NCBI RefSeq assembly: GCF_900090245.1
Contig: NZ_FMDN01000008.1
Span: 167,517-231,516, forward strand
Source of the DNA: Micromonospora halophytica
GTDB taxonomy: Bacteria > Actinomycetota > Actinomycetes > Mycobacteriales > Micromonosporaceae
DNA length: 64,000 bases
Direction: 5' to 3'
Below the pieces are notes generated by a model that searched no databases, was not told where the DNA came from, and worked only from the letters and a program-made list of their open reading frames with translations. Made by a program: the position numbers and the translations under genes. Positions 8,360 to 18,100 of the stretch are shown here, piece after piece; positions within the stretch are counted from its first letter, which is position 1, and the number at the start of each line of letters is the position of its first letter.

Positions 8360-9562
8360 TCAGGAGAGGGCCCGGTCGGGGGCGGACGCGGTCAACTCCG
8401 GGGGCCGCTGCACCTCACGCCACATCTTCGGCGCGCTGGACGCGACCACCACCTTGGCGATCCGGCCGACCACCCAGCGCAGCACCGGGTTGCGGACCGG
8501 CTTGAACCGGTTGACCCGCAGCACCCGCTCGCGGATCCAGTGCACCCGCTCCCGGCGGCGGCGCTCGTACTCGCGCAGCCCGCCGGGCACGTCGGCGGCG
8601 GTGGCCAGACAGTCGGCCAGCACCACCCCGTCCTCGATGGCCATGCAGGCGCCCTGGCCGAGGTCGGTGGGAAGGGCGTGGGCGGCGTCGCCCAGCAGAG
8701 TCACCGGTCCCTCGCCCCACCGGTCGAGCCACTCGTGGTAGTAGACGTCGATCCGGCTCACCGTCTCCGGTGCGGTGGCGCCGACGAACTGGGGGGCGGG
8801 CCCGCCGAGCACGTCGGCGATCTCCCGGGCCCGTGCCGGGATGCCCTGCGGGTCCTCCGTGCCGGGGGTGCGTTCGCAGGAGAGCGTCCAGACCACCCGC
8901 TCGCCGCCGATCAGCCAGGCCCCGCCCCCGTAACGACTGTCCGGGTCGGAGAAGAGGTGCACGGTGCCCCGGTTCAGCCCACACGTGCCGGGGGCGATGC
9001 CGCGGTACGTGGACCGTCCGGTGTAGACCACCGGCAGGCGGCCGTGCAGTTGCTGCAGGATCGTGGAGCGGATGCCGTCCGCCCCGATCAGGGCGGCGCC
9101 GGTGACGGTGCCGCCGTCGGCGAGTGTCAGCACGACCCCGTCGCCGACGATCTCGTAGCCGGTGGCCCGCTGCCCGTACCCGATCGTCACGCCCCGCTCC
9201 AGGCAGGCGTCGCGGAGCAGGCCGATCAGGTCCCCCCGGCCGATGCCGACCGTCGGCATGCAGCCGGGCCAGATGCTCTCCGCGGTGTTCATGCGGAACA
9301 TCACCCGCCCCGACGAGTTGCGGCTCTCGGAGCCGGTCATCGTCTCGGCCCTGGCCAGCAGCCGCTCCCCCAGCCCGAGGGTACGCAGGGAGGTGGTGGC
9401 GTTGCTCCAGATGGTGTGCCCGAAACCGGCGTTGCCGATGATCTCGTCCAGCTCGCGGCGCTCGTACACCTGCACGGGGAAGCCGTGCCGGGCCAGCGCG
9501 AGCGCGGCGGTGAGGCCGCCGACGCCGGCACCGGTGATCAGGATGGGACGGCTCAGGTCCAT
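8360..9562 (-). CDS. FAD-dependent aromatic-type monooxygenase (PHBH fold), copy 1
   Basis: 400 residues; ATG at 9562 with GGAGGAAC upstream. Group A flavoprotein monooxygenase: Rossmann GAGVGGLTAALALARHG at residues 11-27, LIGADGIRS near residue 158 and the FAD ribityl motif GDAAHALPTDLGQGACMA near residue 293. Such enzymes use NAD(P)H and O2 to hydroxylate aromatic rings (salicylate, kynurenine, hydroxybenzoate) or to epoxidise or oxidise other electron-rich substrates. It is the last gene of the minus block, 19 bp after the methyltransferase. It is clearly paralogous to the monooxygenase at 26189: same length, same order of motifs and the same unusual C-terminal Q-x-PPELT segment. Substrate unknown. 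Confidence 0.85.
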   Translation of the reverse strand: MDLSRPILITGAGVGGLTAALALARHGFPVQVYERRELDEIIGNAGFGHTIWSNATTSLRTLGLGERLLARAETMTGSESRNSSGRVMFRMNTAESIWPGCMPTVGIGRGDLIGLLRDACLERGVTIGYGQRATGYEIVGDGVVLTLADGGTVTGAALIGADGIRSTILQQLHGRLPVVYTGRSTYRGIAPGTCGLNRGTVHLFSDPDSRYGGGAWLIGGERVVWTLSCERTPGTEDPQGIPARAREIADVLGGPAPQFVGATAPETVSRIDVYYHEWLDRWGEGPVTLLGDAAHALPTDLGQGACMAIEDGVVLADCLATAADVPGGLREYERRRRERVHWIRERVLRVNRFKPVRNPVLRWVVGRIAKVVVASSAPKMWREVQRPPELTASAPDRALS

Positions 9563-9581
9563 GGGGTCGTTCCTCCGGCTC

Positions 9582-10181
9582 TCAGCGGCGGGTCATCAGC
9601 AGCATCACGGTGCGCGGACGGGTGGGCAGGTACTCCAGGTCGAACGCGTCACCGAAGAGTTCCTTCTCCTCCCCCGGGGCGATCATCGGCGCCATCTTCG
9701 CGCCGCCGGAGAGCTGGCTCTTGTCGCCCTGGAAGCACCAGAGCAGCACCTTGCCCCCGGGGCGGCTGAGCCGGTGGATGGTCCGAGCCACCGCCTGCCG
9801 CTGCTCCCCCTCGAGGTCGTTCAGCGCGCCGAAGTCGCAGATCAGGTCGTACGCGTCGGCGAGGCCGGGCACGGGGCCGGCGGTGAGGTCGGCCCGGACG
9901 AAGGTGCAGCGGTCGTCGACCCGGGCGGCCCGCGCGCGGGCGCGGGCCGCGCGCACCGCCACCGGGGAGAAGTCCACCCCCACCACCGGGCCGAAGCCCT
10001 TGCCGGCCAGGTAGACGGCCTCCGCCCCGGTGCCGCAGCCCAGGTCCAGGGCGCGGGGCAGCTCGGCGGGGGTCAGCCGGCCGGACTCCACGAGCTCGGT
10101 GAGCTGTGGCCGCACCTCCTTGTCCCAGGGGGCCAGGTTGAACCGGTAGAGCGTGTTGTAGAACCAGGGGCGCAGCCGCAT
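9582..10181 (-). CDS. Class I SAM-dependent methyltransferase
   Basis: 199 residues. SAM-binding motif I is ALDLGCGTGAEAVYLA at about residues 44-59, followed by VVGVDFSPVAVRAAR (acidic residue of motif II) and LICDFGALNDLE. The protein is close to the minimum size for the fold, with no extra substrate domain, so the target (O-, N-, S- or C-methylation of a free intermediate or tethered chain) cannot be assigned. Its ATG overlaps the stop of the thioesterase gene (TGATG), showing translational coupling in the tailoring operon. Confidence 0.85.
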   Translation of the reverse strand: MRLRPWFYNTLYRFNLAPWDKEVRPQLTELVESGRLTPAELPRALDLGCGTGAEAVYLAGKGFGPVVGVDFSPVAVRAARARARAARVDDRCTFVRADLTAGPVPGLADAYDLICDFGALNDLEGEQRQAVARTIHRLSRPGGKVLLWCFQGDKSQLSGGAKMAPMIAPGEEKELFGDAFDLEYLPTRPRTVMLLMTRR

Positions 10182-10921
10182 CAGGAGGTCCTTCCGTTCT
10201 CCGCCGCGCCCGTCCAGGCCGGCTCCAGGTCCGCGGCGATCCCCTTCAGCAGGGCCGCCGGGTCGTCGTTGAGGAAGAAGTGCTGCCCGGGCAGGACCCG
10301 CACCTCGCACCAGCCGGAGGTCAGCGCCGACCAGTCCGGCAGCGAGTCCGGCGGTGCCTCCGGGTCGCCCGCGCCGCCGTAGACGGTCAGCGGGCAGCTG
10401 ATCCGGGGGCCGGGACGCCACCGGTAGGTGTCGGCGGCCTCGAAGTCGGCGCGCAGGACCGGGATCACCAGGTCCAGCAGTTCGTCGTGGGCGAGCACCT
10501 CCTCCGGGGTGCCGGCCAGCTCGCGCAGCCGTTGCTTGAACGCCGCGTCCGGCAGCCGGTAGTCGTACTGGCCGGGAGGCTGGGGCAGCTGCGGAGCCCG
10601 GTGACCGGAGACGAACAGGTGCGTCGCCGGCCGGCCGTGCAGGTGCTCCAGCCGCCGGGTCAGCTCGTACGCGACCAGCGCGCCGAGGCTGTGGCCGAAG
10701 ACGGCGTACGGGCGGTCGATGCGGTCCAGCAGTGTGCCGATGACGTCGGCGGCGATCGCCGGCACGTCGGTCAGCGGCGTCTCGACGATCCGGGCGCCCC
10801 GGCCGGCCAGCTCCACCGGCACCACCTCGACGGTGTCGGGCAGGTCCCGCTGCCACCGCCCGTAGACACGCATCGCGGAACCGCCGGCGTACGGCAGGCA
10901 GAACAGCAGGGTCCTGGCCAC
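10181..10921 (-). CDS. Type II (editing) thioesterase
   Basis: 246 residues from a GTG start just 3 bp after the dehydrogenase stop. Alpha/beta-hydrolase of the NRPS/PKS type II thioesterase family: LFCLPYAGGSAMRVY at the N-terminus, nucleophile elbow GHSLGALVAYEL around residue 80, and GQHFFLNDDP near residue 218 carrying the catalytic His. These proteins clear misprimed or stalled acyl groups from carrier proteins in trans. None of the assembly-line proteins here ends in an integrated thioesterase, so this enzyme could also assist off-loading of the KS-AT...E* protein; that is inference. Confidence 0.9.
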   Translation of the reverse strand: MARTLLFCLPYAGGSAMRVYGRWQRDLPDTVEVVPVELAGRGARIVETPLTDVPAIAADVIGTLLDRIDRPYAVFGHSLGALVAYELTRRLEHLHGRPATHLFVSGHRAPQLPQPPGQYDYRLPDAAFKQRLRELAGTPEEVLAHDELLDLVIPVLRADFEAADTYRWRPGPRISCPLTVYGGAGDPEAPPDSLPDWSALTSGWCEVRVLPGQHFFLNDDPAALLKGIAADLEPAWTGAAENGRTS

Positions 10922-10924
10922 CGG

Positions 10925-12109
10925 TCAGCCCTCCGCCGGGGCGGGCGCCCGGTCATGGGTGGCGGCGATGGTACGGAACTGCATGTTGGAGGTCCCCTCG
11001 TAGATCTTGCCGACCTTGGCGTCCCGGTAGAACTTCTCCACCCCGTGCTCGGGGACGAAGCCGTTGGCGCCGAGCGTCTCCACGGCCAGCGCGGCGGCCC
11101 GCTCGGCGACCTCCGAGGCGACGTACTTGGCCATGGCGGTGGCGCGCAGGCGCTGGGCGGGTGAACCGCCGTGCTGGAGCAGTCGGGTGGTGTCGTAGAG
11201 CAGCGCGCGGGCGGCCTGGAGTTCGGCGGCGACGCGGGCCAGTGGGAACGCCACCCCCTGGTACGTGGCGATCGGCTGGCCGAACTGCCGACGGTGGTTC
11301 GCGTAACCGGTCGCGGCGTCGAGCACCCCTTGGGCCAGCCCGACCAGCTGCGCGGCGATGCCGACCTTGCCGACGTTGAGGGTCTCCACGGCCAGCAGCT
11401 CCCCCGCGCCGGGGCGGCCGAGCACGTCCCGGCGTCCGACGCGCACCCCTTCGAAGGTGACGTCGCAGGTGGAACTGGCCCGGATGCCCATCTTGGCCAC
11501 CGGCGGCCCGACGGTCAGCCCGGGAGTGTCCCGGTCGACCAGGAACGCGGTGAGCCCGGCGTCGGCGAGCCGGGCGAAGACCACGAACAACCCGGCCTCG
11601 GCGGCGCTGCTGATCCAGCGTTTCGCCCCGTCCAGAACGTACCCCCCGCCGTCGGCGACGGCGCTGGTCCGGCCGCCGAAGGCGTCGCTGCCGGCGTCCG
11701 GCTCGCTGATCGCATACGCGCCCACGGTGCCGTTGGCCAGCCGGGGCAGGTGCCGGCGGCGGGCGTCGCCGTCGCCGTGGTGCAGCAGGGCGCTGGCCAC
11801 CAGGGCGTTCTGCACGTCGACCAGGACGGCGACGGCCGGGTCGACCCGGGCGATCTCCTCGATGGCGAGCACCACCGCGAACAGGTCCCGGCCGCCGCCG
11901 CCGTACACCTCGGGGATCTCCACCCCCATCAGGCCGGCGGTGAAGAGTTCCTCGACCAGCGCGGGGTCGATCCGGGCGGCCTCGTCCATCGCCCGTACCC
12001 GGGACGCGACCGCCCGGGCGGCGAACCCGGCGACCGTGTCGCGCCAGGTCCGGTCCTCCGGCGGCAGCCAGGTGACCGGGGGCGGCACCTTCAGGGCGGG
12101 TTCGGTCAT
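10925..12109 (-). CDS. Acyl-CoA dehydrogenase family flavoenzyme, copy 1
   Basis: 394 residues; the ATG at 12109 overlaps the stop of the PKS-NRPS gene (ATGA), so it is co-translated with it. The family pattern is complete: AYAISEPDAGSDAFG (FAD/substrate loop), KRWISSAAEAGLFVV, the C-terminal helix RRQFGQPIATYQG and VEKFYRDAKVGKIYEGTSNMQ, where the Glu of YEGT is the usual catalytic base. It should form an alpha,beta double bond on an acyl thioester, on CoA or on the carrier protein of this line. In the locus it may desaturate the starter or the malonate-derived segment. A second, divergent copy lies at 50928. Confidence 0.88.
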   Translation of the reverse strand: MTEPALKVPPPVTWLPPEDRTWRDTVAGFAARAVASRVRAMDEAARIDPALVEELFTAGLMGVEIPEVYGGGGRDLFAVVLAIEEIARVDPAVAVLVDVQNALVASALLHHGDGDARRRHLPRLANGTVGAYAISEPDAGSDAFGGRTSAVADGGGYVLDGAKRWISSAAEAGLFVVFARLADAGLTAFLVDRDTPGLTVGPPVAKMGIRASSTCDVTFEGVRVGRRDVLGRPGAGELLAVETLNVGKVGIAAQLVGLAQGVLDAATGYANHRRQFGQPIATYQGVAFPLARVAAELQAARALLYDTTRLLQHGGSPAQRLRATAMAKYVASEVAERAAALAVETLGANGFVPEHGVEKFYRDAKVGKIYEGTSNMQFRTIAATHDRAPAPAEG

Positions 12110-15100
12110 CGTACGGCTCCCTCCGGGTCGGCGTCCGGCACGGACCGGCCGGCGGCGGGCCGGCGGCTGGTCACGGCGGTCAGGAAGGCGGCCAGGTCGT
12201 CGCGGCCCAGCCCGGCGAGGGGGAAGTCGCTGGGGTCCACCGTGACGGCGTCGGGCCGGGCGCAGTGCGCGGCGAGCCCGGTCAGCGCGTCGGCCAGCGC
12301 GTCGGCCAGCGCGTCCAGGGTGGCCACGTCGGCCTCCCCGGCGGCGGGGGCGTACACCTCGACCAGCAGTGCCCCGCCGGCGAGGTGGCCGGTGACCACG
12401 AGCCGGTGTCCAGGGCCGTCGTGGGCCCGGGGCGCGATGGCCGGCTCCTCGGCCGTGCCGTCGAGGTCGCCGAGGTGCCGCAGCAGCAGCTGAGCCGGCC
12501 GGGCACCGGACACCGGTGTGGCCGCCCGGTGCCGGCGCTTCACCGTCGGCACCAGCTCGGCCAGGTCGTCGGTCAACGCCAGGCGCACCGGCACGACGGT
12601 GGCGTACGGGCCGACGGCGCCGGTGGCGTCGAGCTCGGCAACGCCGTCGGCACGCAGGTCGCGTTCGACGTCCACCACCGCCCGGCGGGCGCCGGTGGCG
12701 TGCAGCGCGGCGGCCAGCGCCGCCAGCACCACCTCGTCGGCGGTCAGCCGGTACGTCCGGGATGCCGCGTCCAGCAGCGCCGACGCCCGCTCCGCCGGTA
12801 CGGTCACGGTCCGCCGGCAGCCGTCGCCAGGTCCGGCCGGGCCGGACGGCAGCGACAGCACGTCCTCGACCGACGTCGCCCCGGAGTCGGTCTCGTCCAC
12901 CGGCTCCGACCCGTCCGGCGCGGTCTCCCCGGCGGCCCGCTCGGCCCAGCGGGCCAGCGGCACCGGCGGCGCGGCCGGCTGCGGGTCGCCGCCGGCCGCG
13001 ACCGCGACCAGGGCGCGCCGCAGGTCGGCGCAGAGCGTCGGCCAGGAGCGGGCGTCGACCGCCAGGTCGGCCACCAGCCACACCAGCCGGCGCTCTCCGT
13101 CGCCGAGGTCGAACAGGGCGGCCCGGGTCAGCGGCCCGTCGACCGGGTCCAGCTCGGCGCGGATGTCGGCGACCATCTGGGTACGGGCGGCGTCCCGCCG
13201 GGCCGCCGGCAGCGGCGCCAGGTCGATCAGCGGCACGTACGGCTCGTCCTCGACGCCGACGCGCTGCCGCCAGCCGTCCGGGTCGGCAACCAGCCGCACC
13301 CGCAGTGCGGGGTGCGCGGCGACCAGGGCCCCCAGCACCCGGCTCGCCGCGTCGGAGTCCAGTCCGGCGGCCACCGGCACGTCGAGCACCTGCACGCCGA
13401 GCGGGCGGGCCGGCCCGTCCGGGCCGACCAGGGTCCGCTGCCACGGGGTGAGCGGGAAGCCGGCGTCGGCGCCGGCCCGGCCGCCGGGCGATCGGGCGTC
13501 GGCCACCGCCGCCAGTTCGGCCACCACCTGGTGGGCGAAAAGGTCGGCGGGGGTGAGTTCGAGGCCCTCGGCGGCGGCCCGGCTGACGATCTGGATGCCG
13601 GTGATCGAGTCGCCGCCCACGGCGAAGAAGTTGTCGAACGGGCCCACCTCGGGCTGGTTGAGCACCTCACCGATGAGCCGGGCCAGCAGCAGGGCGGTCG
13701 GGGTGGCCTCGCCGGTCGGCCTCGCCTCGCCGGCCGACCGGGCAGGGTCGGGCAGGGCCGCCCGGTCCACCTTCCCGTTGACCGACAGCGGCAGCCGGTC
13801 GAGGGTCAGCAGCGCCTGCGGCACCATGTACGACGGCAGGGCGCTCGCCGCCTCCGCCCGGACCTCCTCGACGAGGGCGTCGCGGTCGGCCGCAGGGTCG
13901 GCGGGCACCAGGTAGGCGACGAGCCGGCGGTGGTGCCGGTCGCCGGGGGCGGCGGCGACGGCCGCGGCGACCCCGGGGTGGCGGCCCAGGACCGCCTCGA
14001 TCTCGCCCAGCTCGATCCGGTAGCCGCCGATCTTGACCTGGAAGTCCTCCCGGCCGAGGAACTCGATGGTGCCGTCGGGTCGCCACCGGCCCAGGTCGCC
14101 GGTGCGGTAGAGGCGCTCCCCGGTCGCCGGACGGGTGACGAAGCGACCTGCGGTGCGTTCCTCGTCCCGCCAGTACCCGTCGGCCAGACCGACGCCGCCG
14201 ATGAACAGCTCGCCGGTCACCCAGACCGGGCACTCCTGCCACCGGTCGTTGAGCACATGGAAGCTCTGGTTGCGCATCGCCCGGCCGTACGGAATGGACT
14301 CCCAGGACGGGTCGACCTCGCGGATCTCGTGGCAGATCGACCAGATCGACGCCTCGGTGGCGCCGCCGAGGCTGACCGGCAGGCAGGCCGGGGCCAGCTC
14401 CCGCAACCGCTCCGGCAGGTCCACCGGGATCCAGTCGCCGGACATCAGGAACAGCCGGACCGCCGCCAGCGCGTCCGCCGGGCCGTGGCCGGCGACGTGG
14501 TCGGCGAGCATCTGGGCCAGCGCCGGCACCGAGTTCCAGACGGTGACCCGGTGAGCGGTGACCAGGTCCACCCAGTGGCCGGGGTCGCGGTTGCTGCCGT
14601 GCCGGGGCAGCACCAGTCGACCACCCGCGCCGAGCAGCCCGAACACGTCGTAGACGGAGAGGTCGAAGCTGAGCGAGGAGAGGCCGAGGGCGGCGTCGTC
14701 CGGGCCGATCGACCAGCGTTCGGTGACGTCGTCGACGGTGTTGCGGGCCGCCCGGTGCCGGATCATCACGCCCTTCGGCGTGCCGGTCGAGCCGGAGGTG
14801 AAGATGACGTACGCGAGGTCGTCGGGGTCGGCGGCCGGCAGTGGCTCGTCGTGCCCGGCCGGCGCTTCGGCGGTCAGGTCGACGGTCAGCTCGGTGACCC
14901 CGTCCGGCCAGGTGCGACGCGGGCCGTCCACCCGGGACAGCACCGCCCGGCAGCGGCCGAAGGTGACCAGGTGGTCCTGCCGCTCGGCGGGCAGGTCCGG
15001 GTCCACCGGCAGGTACGCGGCACCGGCCAGGAGCACCCCGAGCGCGGCGGCGACCTGCGCGGCGGACTTGTCCACCGCCACGGCGACCAGCTCGTTGCGT

Positions 15101-18100
15101 TCCACGCCGAGGGCGCGCAGCCGGTGGGCGACGGCGTGGGCGTGCCGGGACAACTCGCCGTAACTGACCACCACCCCGTCGGCGTCGATGACGGCCGGGC
15201 GGTCGGGCTCGCGGCGGGCCCAGCCCAGCAGCGGGTCGTGCAGCAGCCCGGCGGCGGGCGGCCCGGCGGTGTCGTTCGCCGCCGCCACCAGCTCGCGTTG
15301 GGCACTCGGACGCAGGTCCCCCGGGTCCTCCCGCCACGCGGACTCGCCTTCGGCGAGGGCGGTGGTGAGCCGGCTGAACGCGGCGAAGACCGCGTCGAGC
15401 ACCCCGTCGGGGAAGAGTTGGCGCACCCCGTGCCAGCTCATCCGGACCCCGTCGGCGGTTTCCAGCAGGGCGAAGTCCAGCCACACCTGCGGGGTCTGGG
15501 CGACCTCGTGGACCATGTCCCCGAGCCAGCCGAACCAGGTCTCGTCGCCCGGCTCGCTCTCCTGCACGACGGTGCTGGTGAAGACGACCGGCGTCACCGC
15601 GCCGGCTGCACCGCCGCGGGCCCGGGCCATCTCGCGCAGCACCTCGACCCCGCTGACGTACCGGTGTTCCAGGTCCTGCCAGCTCTGCTCCTGCAGGTGC
15701 CGGGCCAGCCGTTCCACACTGCCGGCCGCGGCCAGGTCGACCGGGAGCAGGTCGAACGAGGCGAACTCGCCGACCAGGTCACCGACGTGCGGGTGCACCG
15801 GCAGCCGGTTGGTGACGGTGACGTTGACGGTGAAGCGACCCGACCGGCACCAGGCTCCCAGCGCGTAGGCGTACACGGCGAGCAGCACCGACGAGGGGGT
15901 CAGGCCGTACCCGCCGGCCCGTTCGGTGATCCGCCGCCAGGTGTCCCGGTCCAGCTTGAGGTCGAAGGAGACCGGCTCCGGCCGGGTGACCGCGGCCGGG
16001 GCGACGGCCAGCGGCAGGTCCGGCCGCGGTGGCAGCTCGGCGATCCGCTGCCGCCAGTAGTCCAGCGAGCGGCGGTGCAGCGGGCTGCCGCGCAGTTCCT
16101 CGGTGGCCAGCACGTAGTCGCGGTAGGACAGGTCGAGCGGGGCGAGGTCGCCGACGCCCTGGTGGATGCGCCGCCAGTCCCGGGACAGCAGCCGGATGCT
16201 GCCGATGTCCGCGATCATGAGGTCGAAGCCGAGGTGCAGCCGGGTCCGCCCGCCGGGCAGCAGGGTGGCCCGGACGTCCCACAGCGGCCACACGTCCACC
16301 GGCCGCATCTGGTGCGACAGCGTCTCGCGCAACTCGGCGAGGCTCCGTTCGACCGCGTCTGCGGGACGGTCGCGCAGATCCGTGACCTCGATGACGTACG
16401 GGCCGGGGTCGGGCAGGATGCGCTGGCGGCCGTCCTCGCCGATCACCGCCCGGAGCATGCCGTGCCGGCGGACGACCTCCTGCCAGCTCGCGGTGAGCCG
16501 GTCCAGGTCCACCTCACCGGTCTCCACCTCCCAGTAGACGTGGGCGGCGACGTTGCCGCCCTCCACGCTGCCGAGCCGGCCCAGCCACTGCGCCTGCTGG
16601 ATCTCGGCGAGCGGGAACGGCTCGTGCGCCTGGTCCGGGGCGGGAACAGCCGGCGGCAGGCCGGGGTCCGGCTCGTCGATGCCGGTGTCGGCGGCCCGGC
16701 CGGCGGCGACCAGGGCGGCCACCCCGGCCACGGTCGGCGCGGCGAGCATCTCGCGCAGCCCGATGCGGATGCCGAACGCCTCGTTGACCCGGGCGACGAC
16801 GCGGGTGGCGAGCAGCGAGTGCCCGCCCAGTTCGACGAAGTTGTCGTCCACCCCGATCGGCGCCGCGCCGAGCAGGTCCTGCCAGATCGCGGCGACGAGG
16901 CGTTCCCGGTCGTCGCGGGGGGCGACGTAGGCGGTCTGCACGTTGGGCCGCCCGTCCAGACCGGCGCTCGGGTCGGCGGCCGGGTCCGCTCCGCCGCCGT
17001 GCAGCCCGGCGAGGTCCAGGGCCGTGGCCTGGCCGCCCGGGGAGATCCAGTAGCGGCGGCGCTGGAACGGATACCCGGGCAGGGACACCCGGCGGCGCGG
17101 ACCGTCGGCGGCGAGGTCGACGTCGACGCCGGCCGCCCAGAGCCGGCCGAGCAGGGTCGGCCCGGGATGCGTGCCGGCCGGCACGTCGCCCGGGGCCGGC
17201 ATGCTGGCCAGCACGGTGGCGTCCCGGCTGACCTGCCGGGCCAGGGTGCCCAGGGTCCTGCCGGGGCCGACCTCCAGCAGCACCGCGTCGGGGCCGGCGA
17301 CCAGCGCGACCGAGGCGCCGAAGCGCACGGTGTCCCGGACGTGCCCGGCCCAGTACGCCGGGTCGGTGGCCTCCCGGTCGGTGATCCACTCACCGGTGCG
17401 GTTGGCGACGAACGGCAGCTTCGGCGGGGCGAGCCGGATACCGGCCAGTTCGGCGGTGAAGGGGTCGCGAACCGGGTCCATCATCGCCGAGTGGAAGGCG
17501 TGCGAGGTGTGCAGCCGCCGGTGCGACACGCCGCGCTCGGCGAGCACCCGCTGCAGCGCGGCGACGTCGTCGTCCGGACCGGAGACCACACACAGCTCGG
17601 GGGCGTTCGCGGCGGCGAGGGAGAGCGCCGGGGTGAGCAGGGGGCGCACCTCGTCCTCACCGAGGGCCACCGAGAGCATCGCGCCGGGCGGCATCGCCGC
17701 CATCAGCCGGCCCCGGGCGGCGACCAGTCGGGCCGCGTCGGACCGGTCCAGGACGCCGGCCAGGCAGGCGGCGGTGAGCTCGCCGACGCTGTGCCCGATC
17801 ATCGCGTCCGGGGTGATGCCGTGCGCGGCCAGCAGCGCGGCGGTGGCGTACTCGACGGCGAACAGGGCCGGTTGGGCCAGGTCGGTGGACTCCAGCCGGC
17901 GGGCCGCCTCGGCCGGGTCGACGTCGTCGGCGGGGTGCAGCACGGTGCGCAGGTCCAGGCCGAGGTGCGGTTCCAGGTCGGCGGCGACCGCGTCGAGCGC
18001 GTCACGGTAGGCCGGTTCGGTGGCGTACAGCTCGGCGCCCATGCCCGGGTACTGGCTGCCCTGGCCGGGGAAGAGGAAGACCAGCCGGGGCCGGTCGACG

